Of a stretch of DNA of 19,408 nucleotides, positions 8,626 through 15,332 are shown one piece after another (within the stretch, counting starts at the first letter, position 1; each line of letters starts with the position of its first letter). The notes below the pieces were generated by a model. The model ran no database searches. It saw nothing but the letters and a program-made list of their open reading frames with translations, and was not told the DNA's origin. The stretch lies in the NCBI GenBank assembly GCA_003483885.1, contig DMXI01000028.1, positions 1 to 19,408 on the forward strand, written 5' to 3'. The DNA is from Microscillaceae bacterium. Its GTDB lineage: Bacteria > Bacteroidota > Bacteroidia > Cytophagales > Microscillaceae. The translations under genes were made by a program, and so were the position numbers.

Positions 8626-11600
8626 TCAATCCCATAACTTTAAAGCAAATACCTTAAGCTGTTGACGTAGTTGTGCAGAGTCGTTTTCGATAATATACCT
8701 TTGCCACAAAGTATTGTAAAGGTGTTGGTGTTCGTCAGGGATATCACCTTTAGGCAAAGCCTCAAAGTATCCACCAATATCAGCTAAATCCAGACAGCGC
8801 AAGGCTTGTTGTATTTGGTGATTGATCATTGTTTCAGGTGACAATTTCTGGCGGGGTAACTTCGCTGATAACGATATATGATGTGTTTCCAAAAAGAGGC
8901 TAAAATCGCTAAAGTTATACGTTTTGCCGTTATCAGCCGTGATCAAGGGGTTTTCGGAGGGATGCTGGAGCAATGTATCCCAGGCGATATATCCTATGCC
9001 ATCGATGCTTACCCATTGGGTAATGCCTTTGATACTTTGGTGGCCAATATTTATCTCCTTACTTATTTGATCAAGTACTGCTTGAATACCAATCTCAGGG
9101 GTTGGCTTATCATTGATTTTTCGGTTATTCACCTTTAGGCGAACTACGATTTCATTGTTTACCGGAAAAGCTTCTACCAGGATTAGCCCTACTTCTGCAA
9201 AGTTTGTAAGCAACAGGCGATTTTTTCTGAGGTTTTGAGGCTCATATCTATCTGGTAAACGGAGCATTAACTTTTGCATGATAGCTGAATGCAAAAAGGG
9301 ATGTTTGAATTTAAAATAGATGATATTGCCCTCATTGAGAAACAAGGCCTCTTGATGGGGGATGGGCTCGTCGGGCAACAACTGTGGGGCAAAATAGGCT
9401 TGTTCTTCCAGGGTTTTTGATTGGCCATTTATTTTGACACATATGCCACAAGCCTCCATAAACGACACCAGCAAGGCTTGTTCGTCTTGAGTCATCAAAG
9501 GTTGATGGGCATTGCGGGCTGCCTCTTCCCAACGATCAATGAGGTCCTTTCCTGAAAAATAGCCATTGTTTTGCAAACGTATAAAAAGCCCTTGGCGGTT
9601 AAAAAGGGTATAAACTCCGTCAATAGCCCATCTTTGGTCTAGAATCACCTGCTTTTTGGATAAACTCCAGTGGTAAAATAGTTTGCCAGTATCGTGCAAA
9701 TATTCTAACAAAGTGACTTGCGAATCTGCTAAAACTCCTTGCGCTTCGCATATTTGAGAAAATGTCTCACGGCTGATTGTTTTGGTGTGCTTGGCTTGTA
9801 GTTCTCCCAGGGCTTGTTGTACCTTCCACCAACTGGCAGGTAGGTGGTAGCTTTGGTGTTTTACTTGTTGACGCAAGGTTTTCAGCAAAAGGTATTCAAA
9901 GTCATTGATGCCATTATCGTCGTTATCATCAACGGACGCCTCTATAGCTACGTGCCCTACAATACGGTACCTTTGTTGGAGCTCTTCCCAGTGAGCGGGT
10001 GTTTTTTTACCATCATATCCTTTTTTGCTCTGTACCACCAGTACGGGGCTACCTTGCCCCAGGGTATGGGCGTAGTTGAGCCAGTAAGAGAGTGGGTGGT
10101 TGTGGTAGGTTACCTTAGTACCATCGATTAAGGTTTCGCTTTGGGTAGCCTGTTGCTCGGTTTGGGCATCCCACACTAGTATAAATACCGCCCTGGTTTT
10201 CATAAATAGCTGATGGGTGTGGTGATAAATGTCTTGCCCGCCAAAGTCCCATACCTGAAGCTGCACCTCATCCAGCGCCATTTTTTTGGTTTCCTCCTCA
10301 GGCAACGACCACGAACGCAACTGTATAGCATGGGTAGATTGCTCCGTTGGATTGAAAGTTTTATCCCGCCAACGCCTGATAAGGCTGGTTTTGCCTACGC
10401 GTCCGTTGCCAATCAAAATGAGTTTGGCCTGGTGTACCTTGGTTTGGCCTTGCACAAGATCGGTAAAATAGTGGCGAACTTCTTTGAGGCAATTGGGCAT
10501 AGGCATCGTTCCGTATTCGGGAACTTCTATGTGGTCTTCTGCAATTAATTCAGGAGGCACATTGGCGATGGGGTTGTCGTGTAAGGTAAGGTAGCCAGGG
10601 TCTGGGAAGTTTAGTACCCAATCTGGAGGAACCTGGGCAATCCGGTTATGATCTAGTAATAAACGGTTAAGTTTGGGTAATCTGGTCAAAGCAGGCACTT
10701 GACTGAGACGATTTTTTGAAAGATCTAGGGTATGAAGAGAATCCAAGCCTTGCGATAACGCTACGTTCGCTATTTGGTTATTGCTTAAATATAAATTGGT
10801 AAGTTTAGCTAGGTTATTCAAAGAGGGAAGGGTTTTGATATGATTGTTACTAGCATACAATGTGTCAAGGTTGGTAAGGGTGTTTAGGGGAGTTAAATCG
10901 CCGACTTGATTAGAGATGATATAAAGGGTATGAAGATTGGTGAGCGGGTTCAGAGGAGTTAAATCAGTAATTTGATTCGTATTCAGGTAAAGTTCCTGAA
11001 GGCCAATCAATCCTTTAAGCGGGGTGACGTCATGGATTTGATTGCTATCAAGGTGTAGTTTACGTAAATTTTTCATCCCTTGCATTGGGGTCAAATCAGT
11101 GAGTTGATTCTTGTCTAAATACAGCTCCTCTAAATGTATCAAACTCCTTAGTGGCTCCAGGTTTCCCAACTGCTGATGACTCAATTTTAATTGAGTAAGT
11201 TGGGTAAGCCCTTGCAAAGAGTTTGGGTCAAGTGGCATCGTATACTTCTGAGAGTCTTGTGGCCACATTTTAGCTGAATCAAATCCATTCACGCTCAAGT
11301 GAGTAAGGTGAGGCAATGCCCACAATGGACTTAGGTCGGTTATCTGTGTTTGGCTTACATCAAGCGTTTGCAGATGAGAGAGTGCTCGTAGTGGAGCAAT
11401 ATTGGTGAGTTGGTAATTGGCGCTTACATCTAAGTACTCTAGGTTGACCAAAGGGGTGAGAGGCGTAAGATCAGATACTTGGGTGCTGTTAAGCGCCAAT
11501 GTAGTAAGTGATGGTAACTGTGTGAGGGGAGACAGATTAGCGAGTTGGTGACAACTCGCTAAATTTAAAGTAGCCAATTTGGTTAAGCTCGCTAAAGGGC

Positions 11601-12063
11601 TTATGTCCAATAATTTATTACAGTCTTCTAAGCTCAACCATTCCAGTTGTTTGAGGGTTTGTAAGGCCGCCAAATTGGTAAGTTCAGGGCACTCATCCAG
11701 GCTCAGATGGGTGAGCTTGGTTAAATTTTCTAGACCCTCGAGATTGGTAAGGTCATAATTACAGTTCAATACAAGTTTGACCAGGTTGGTAAGCCTTGCC
11801 AAAGGGGTTAAATCTTTGAAAGTGTGAGGAAACATTTTGTTTGCTGTAATGGATAGCCCCAAAAGAGATTGGGGAAGTTTTTGGGGGAGTTGTGTCAGGC
11901 CATACTCTCGAGTGAACTTCAGTACCACCAGGTGTTGGCATTGCTCCAACATATCCAATGCAGGTTCATCACCATTGAATCGCAAATGACTCAAATCTAG
12001 TTCGGGATTTTTACTTTCCAGGTTTGCCTGGATGGCTTGCTGTATTTGCTCGTTTGCGTTCAT
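8626..12063 (-). CDS. LRR-Roc-COR (Roco) GTPase
   Basis: This is a Roco-family protein of about 1145 residues. Residues 20-510 are leucine-rich repeats of about 21-22 residues (pattern LTxLxxLxxLxLxxNxIxDLTPL), with one longer irregular repeat near 260-285. A Roc GTPase follows: P-loop GNGRVGKTS (552-560), switch motif DFGGQD (606-611), and a G4-like VVQSKKG where NKxD is expected. Then come a COR dimerisation region and a final helical module (about 1085-1145) that resembles the small effector-associated or death-like adaptors of bacterial conflict proteins; that last call is tentative. Roco GTPases are nucleotide-switched dimers, and bacterial roles are poorly known. I chose the ATG at 12063, because the two codons before it begin with TTG. 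It is transcribed divergently from the DUF4268 gene across 176 bases that probably hold both promoters. Cytoplasmic; no signal peptide is seen. Confidence 0.9.
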   Translation of the reverse strand: MNANEQIQQAIQANLESKNPELDLSHLRFNGDEPALDMLEQCQHLVVLKFTREYGLTQLPQKLPQSLLGLSITANKMFPHTFKDLTPLARLTNLVKLVLNCNYDLTNLEGLENLTKLTHLSLDECPELTNLAALQTLKQLEWLSLEDCNKLLDISPLASLTKLATLNLASCHQLANLSPLTQLPSLTTLALNSTQVSDLTPLTPLVNLEYLDVSANYQLTNIAPLRALSHLQTLDVSQTQITDLSPLWALPHLTHLSVNGFDSAKMWPQDSQKYTMPLDPNSLQGLTQLTQLKLSHQQLGNLEPLRSLIHLEELYLDKNQLTDLTPMQGMKNLRKLHLDSNQIHDVTPLKGLIGLQELYLNTNQITDLTPLNPLTNLHTLYIISNQVGDLTPLNTLTNLDTLYASNNHIKTLPSLNNLAKLTNLYLSNNQIANVALSQGLDSLHTLDLSKNRLSQVPALTRLPKLNRLLLDHNRIAQVPPDWVLNFPDPGYLTLHDNPIANVPPELIAEDHIEVPEYGTMPMPNCLKEVRHYFTDLVQGQTKVHQAKLILIGNGRVGKTSLIRRWRDKTFNPTEQSTHAIQLRSWSLPEEETKKMALDEVQLQVWDFGGQDIYHHTHQLFMKTRAVFILVWDAQTEQQATQSETLIDGTKVTYHNHPLSYWLNYAHTLGQGSPVLVVQSKKGYDGKKTPAHWEELQQRYRIVGHVAIEASVDDNDDNGINDFEYLLLKTLRQQVKHQSYHLPASWWKVQQALGELQAKHTKTISRETFSQICEAQGVLADSQVTLLEYLHDTGKLFYHWSLSKKQVILDQRWAIDGVYTLFNRQGLFIRLQNNGYFSGKDLIDRWEEAARNAHQPLMTQDEQALLVSFMEACGICVKINGQSKTLEEQAYFAPQLLPDEPIPHQEALFLNEGNIIYFKFKHPFLHSAIMQKLMLRLPDRYEPQNLRKNRLLLTNFAEVGLILVEAFPVNNEIVVRLKVNNRKINDKPTPEIGIQAVLDQISKEINIGHQSIKGITQWVSIDGIGYIAWDTLLQHPSENPLITADNGKTYNFSDFSLFLETHHISLSAKLPRQKLSPETMINHQIQQALRCLDLADIGGYFEALPKGDIPDEHQHLYNTLWQRYIIENDSAQLRQQLKVFALKLWD

Positions 12064-12239
12064 AACCAATAGGATGAAAAGTGATGGTTAAAACAAACAT
12101 AACAAAAAGTAGGGATTTTCTGAAAATAGAAATGAGCGGTTTTGCCTGCTGATATTCCCTGAAGTGTATTTTGAATTCAGTTATTTTAAATGCTTTTTTG
12201 TCTGACTTTTGTCTTTACCTCAAAACATCCAACACACCT

Positions 12240-13382
12240 ATGTTTGTTATCAACAAAGCACAAAACAATATTGAAAAAATCACCGAATGTTCATTTAGCG
12301 AGCTAGGTTTCAAAGAAAAAGAACATTTGCAGGAATGGCTGGCTGGCAACCCAGAAGCCTTTGACGAAGAGCTGCTCATTATCCAAAAAGAGTTTGATGG
12401 TTTTGACGATACCAAAGAAAGATTGGATTTGTTGGCACTAGATAAGCAAGGCAACTTGGTGGTAATAGAAAACAAACTGGATGATAGTGGCCGGGATGTT
12501 ACCTGGCAAGCCCTCAAGTATACTTCTTATTGCTCAAGCTTGTCCAAAAACCAAATCAAAGACATTTACCAGCAATACCTTCAGAAGTACGGTCAGCCAC
12601 AAGAAGACAGCGTGGCCAATATCACCGAGTTTTTAGAAAAAGAAGATTTCGAAGAGGTTCAACTCAACCAAGATCAGCGCATTGTACTGGTAGCAGGCAA
12701 TTATCGCAAAGAAGTAACCTCTACCGTGTTGTGGTTGCTCACCAAATACAAGCTCAAAATTCAATGTTTCAAGGCCACTCCTTATACTTTTCAAGAGCAA
12801 ACATTTTTGCAAATGGAGCAAATCATTCCCGTAAAAGAAGCCGAAGAATATACCATCAAGATGGCCGAAAAAGCCCAGGAAGACCAACAAACCCAAGATG
12901 AACTCAAAACCCGCCATAAGGTACGTCTCGAATTTTGGAGAAAACTACTGGATCACTTTAATCAAAGTATTCAAACTGCGTTGTTTCAAAACGTAAGTCC
13001 TTCTAAAGAGAGTTGGATTTCGGCGGGCTCAGGAATGAGTGGGGTAGTTTTTGCGTTTGGAGCGTCTAGAAGTTGTGCAAGGGTAGAGTTACGAATGGAG
13101 CGGAGCAATGCCAAAGAAAATAAATATATATTTGAGGAACTGTATCAACAAAAAGAGAGCCTGGAAGCAGCTTTTGGAAGTCCCTTGAAATGGGAAAAAA
13201 CAGATACTAAAAAATCTAGTCGGGTAAAGATTGAAAACTACAATTTGAGCCTTTATAGAAAAGAGGATTGGGACGCGATGATTCAATTTATGACCGAAAA
13301 AATGTTACAGCTAGAAAAAGTCTTTAAAAAGCCATTGGCAGAAGTCAACCAAAAGCTGAAGGAAATATCTAATGGACATTGA
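12240..13382 (+). CDS. DUF4268 protein with PD-(D/E)XK nuclease-like N-terminal domain
   Basis: This protein of 380 residues has an N-terminal nuclease-fold region and a C-terminal DUF4268 region. The PD-(D/E)XK-type core is visible as RLDLLALD (Asp63) followed by VVIENK (Glu77, Lys79) and the QALKY helix (Gln90, Tyr94). This arrangement resembles RecB-like or NucS-like endonuclease domains. The C-terminal part (about 245-365) includes RLEFWRKLL and the end region typical of DUF4268 proteins, which are often found near restriction or defence genes. The frame continues upstream to a TTG at 12171. The ATG at 12240 is preferred because the protein then begins with MFVIN and the preceding residues look unlike family starts. 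No strong ribosome-binding site precedes either start. It is divergent from the Roco gene. Nuclease activity is inferred from the motif only. Confidence 0.82.
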   Translation: MFVINKAQNNIEKITECSFSELGFKEKEHLQEWLAGNPEAFDEELLIIQKEFDGFDDTKERLDLLALDKQGNLVVIENKLDDSGRDVTWQALKYTSYCSSLSKNQIKDIYQQYLQKYGQPQEDSVANITEFLEKEDFEEVQLNQDQRIVLVAGNYRKEVTSTVLWLLTKYKLKIQCFKATPYTFQEQTFLQMEQIIPVKEAEEYTIKMAEKAQEDQQTQDELKTRHKVRLEFWRKLLDHFNQSIQTALFQNVSPSKESWISAGSGMSGVVFAFGASRSCARVELRMERSNAKENKYIFEELYQQKESLEAAFGSPLKWEKTDTKKSSRVKIENYNLSLYRKEDWDAMIQFMTEKMLQLEKVFKKPLAEVNQKLKEISNGH

Positions 13383-13390
13383 GGGAAAAG

Positions 13391-13419
13391 ACCTGACAGG
13401 TTTCGAAAACCTGTCAGGT
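13391..13419. repeat. Perfect palindrome after the DUF4268 stop
   Basis: ACCTGACAGGTTT (13391-13403) pairs exactly with 13407-13419 across CGA. It lies 8 bases after the stop codon, so it may end or stabilise the transcript, but no T-run follows. The right arm plus CTGGAG (13409-13425) is repeated exactly at 8489-8505, marking it as a dispersed element. Confidence 0.75.
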
Positions 13420-13425
13420 CTGGAG

Positions 13426-13678
13426 GGCAGTATAGAGGCAAGTATCATGGCAGTATAGAGGCAAGTATCATGGCAGTATAGAGGCAAGTATCATGGCAGT
13501 ACAGAGGCAAGTGCCATGGCAGTATAGAGGCAAGTATCATGACAGTATAGAGGCAAGTATCATGGCAGTATAGAGTCATGCGTCATGACAGTATAGAGTC
13601 AGATGCCATGACAGTATAGAGTCATGTGCCATGGCAGTATAGAGTCATGCGCCATGGCAGTATAGAGGCAAGTACTCA
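13426..13678. repeat. Eleven direct 23-bp tandem repeats
   Basis: Units start at 13426, 13449, 13472, 13495, 13518, 13541, 13564, 13587, 13610, 13633 and 13656. The first half is nearly invariant (GGCAGTATAGAG or GACAGTATAGAG). The second half comes in two subfamilies: GCAAGTATCAT (units 1-3, 5, 6, with unit 4 a variant) and TCATGYGYCAT-like (units 7-10, unit 8 most diverged). The last unit is incomplete at its end. There are no spacers, so it is not CRISPR. The 23-bp period does not preserve reading frame. The array lies between convergent genes, just before a terminator and the HU-like gene. It may be a variable-number tandem repeat or an iteron-like protein-binding array. Confidence 0.9.
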
Positions 13679-13681
13679 AGC

Positions 13682-13711
13682 AAAAAAAGCAGCCAATGAT
13701 TGACTGCTTTT
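13682..13711 (-). terminator. Rho-independent terminator for the HU-like gene
   Basis: On the minus strand AGCAGTCA, loop ATCAT, TGGCTGCT forms an 8-bp stem with one G.T pair, followed by a run of seven T. It lies 27 bases downstream of the HU-like gene stop. The opposite strand also has a short T-run, so it could work in both directions and shield the tandem array. Confidence 0.8.
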
Positions 13712-13738
13712 GGTAAAATAATGATGACTTAAACTTGC

Positions 13739-14428
13739 TTAGGCTATAGCTGTAATACTATCGGCCAGCCGTCCGGTTTTTAGATCGGCTCCCGCCTTGA
13801 TGCGGCGACGTACCTCTAGGGTATATTGGTTGCCTACGGTAAGGGCTGGAATCATAAACATCAGCTGCGAGGGGCGATTTTCGCCTACTACCGCTACTTT
13901 GAGCGCAGTACCCGAAGCGGTGTCTACAAAGTAAATGCCCTGCTCGGCATCGCTGGCGTCAAAGTCTAACTGAGAACCATTGATGCGACCCATGCTGCCC
14001 ACCGTTACTTCACTATTGGTTTTTTCGGTTTTAGCATCTACAAATAGCTCAAGCTCAGGGGTAGCAATGTCGGTACGTTTTACCCGGCTAAACTTTACAT
14101 CTCGCAAAGGTTTGCGTGAATCTACCAGATTTACACTTACCTTGACAAGGGCAGGGGTTTGGTCTTCGGTCTCGAACTTGCCCAAAATGCTGGAGCGATA
14201 AAAGGTATCGCCCAATTGCACGTTTTTGCCAATTTTCAGCTTTTTGTCCCGAATCTCAAAAATGAGTTTGATAAACGCACTGATGGATCGGGTGGGGAGT
14301 CCGGTATTGAGTTCGGCAATCTCTTGTACCATTTCTTCTTCGGTAAAAGTACCGTCTGATACTACTACCGCGCGGTAAAATTGCTCTTGGCCCTCTAGGG
14401 TCAGCGGAGTCATATAGTATTTGATCAT
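13739..14428 (-). CDS. HU-like DNA-binding protein with DUF4469 domain
   Basis: This 229-residue protein resembles the Bacteroidota family with an IHF/HU-like N-terminal domain (about residues 1-125) and a C-terminal DUF4469 Ig-like domain (about 130-225). Supporting patterns are MIKYYMTPLTLEGQEQFYRA at the start, the helical TEEEMVQEIAE segment, GKNVQLGDTFYRSSILGKF (about 67-85), GRINGSQLDFDASDAEQGI (about 147-165) and LMFMIPAL near 189-196. Family members are predicted to bind DNA in the manner of nucleoid proteins, but their specific role is unknown. The gene stands alone, with an AT-rich upstream region (14429-14710) and its own terminator. It reads towards the tandem repeat array. The ATG at 14428 has no evident Shine-Dalgarno, normal for this phylum. 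Confidence 0.85.
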   Translation of the reverse strand: MIKYYMTPLTLEGQEQFYRAVVVSDGTFTEEEMVQEIAELNTGLPTRSISAFIKLIFEIRDKKLKIGKNVQLGDTFYRSSILGKFETEDQTPALVKVSVNLVDSRKPLRDVKFSRVKRTDIATPELELFVDAKTEKTNSEVTVGSMGRINGSQLDFDASDAEQGIYFVDTASGTALKVAVVGENRPSQLMFMIPALTVGNQYTLEVRRRIKAGADLKTGRLADSITAIA

Positions 14429-14710
14429 AATGTTATAAATGATTAAGTATTGATCACTTTCTTGAATTTGCTTTGTTGAGGCAACAAGAAAGGGGCTGTT
14501 GAGTAGGTATTGTATTTACTACCAATTGATTGATCACTACTTTTGTTGGTTAATTATTTATCTAATTACCTATTTATACTTCATTCATTGCCAGTCAGTT
14601 TCGTTTTCATCGAAAATCACCACAAATTCTTTTTATAGTAATAATTACTAGTATGTTAGGTTTTTTTACTATAAAATAACTACATCAGGTACTTATTATC
14701 TTGATTTTAG
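14429..14710. promoter_or_regulatory. AT-rich upstream region of the HU-like gene
   Basis: This 282-bp non-coding stretch is markedly AT-rich and lies directly before the leftward HU-like gene, so it probably contains its promoter. I could not place a convincing Bacteroidota -7 (TAnnTTTG) element. TGATCA words and short AT palindromes (for example TTACTAGTA near 14646) are present. Confidence 0.35.
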
Positions 14711-15113
14711 GAAAGAATTATTCTGTGATTAAGGAGTTCCTCTCCTTTGGAGAGGCTAGGAGAGGTTTAACAGTTACTTCTATGCACACGCGAGGACAAC
14801 GTGCGCCAGCTTCAGAAGTTCTCTCCTTAGAAAAGGAGAGCTAGAGTGGTGTGCCACGCGAGTAACAAATAGCCTAAATCCTTAACAACATTAAACCTGA
14901 GCAAACCAAAGAAAGAATTATTCTGTGATAAAGAAGTTCCTCTCCTTTGGAGAGGCTAGGAGAGGTTTAACAGTTACTTCTATGGCACACGCGAGGACGA
15001 CGTGCGCCAGCTTTCATCGCGTCGAAGAAGCTCTCTCCTTAGAAAAGGAGCGCTAGAGTGGTGTGTTACGCGAGTAACAAAACATCTTATATTTTTCTTA
15101 ACTAAACGACATT
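14711..15113. repeat. Left block of the 200-bp hairpin repeat (2 copies)
   Basis: Copies begin with GAAAGAATTATTCTGTGAT at 14711 and 14911. Each unit contains, in order, a CCTCTCC-TTT-GGAGAGG hairpin, the words GGCACACGCGAGG and ACGTGCGCCAGC, a CTCTCCTT/AAGGAG hairpin, and GTGGTGTGCCACGCGAGTAAC. GGCACAC and GTGTGCC can close a large outer stem. The first copy lacks about 14 bp found in the second, and the second has GTGTGTTAC in place of GTGTGCCAC. No plausible protein is encoded. Positions 15114-15332 then hold only non-coding leader sequence for the next gene, with a doubled TTGTCTAC near 15234-15250. Confidence 0.85.
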
Positions 15114-15332
15114 GGGTTAAGTCCTATGATGTTTTTATAGAGCCTATCTCTGCTGATTTGGGTGAATGTACGAAATCAGACTATAAGCCTAAAAACCACC
15201 TACTACCTCTATCGTAAAAAAAAGCGTATTTTGTCTACACTTTGTCTACGCCCAAAATTTACATGAATGATGGCCAACCACGTACACTAAACCAACACAG
15301 GTTTTAATACGCCCAATTAACTACACCACACC

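Noticed and set aside
8541..8657. 38-codon plus-strand frame (starts MKQPHPND)
   Set aside because: It is short, antisense to the 3' end of the Roco gene, and has no recognisable motif or ribosome-binding signal. It could be real but is unsupported.
12171..12239. TTG-initiated 23-residue extension of the DUF4268 protein
   Set aside because: It is hydrophobic and unlike family starts; the ATG at 12240 gives the expected N-terminus.
13426..13678. CRISPR array
   Set aside because: Units abut directly at 23 bp with no spacers and no cas genes are nearby.
15002..15217. 71-codon plus-strand frame before the DUF4157 gene
   Set aside because: Most of it is read from the hairpin repeat and its tail, giving an Arg/Ser-rich sequence unlike a protein.
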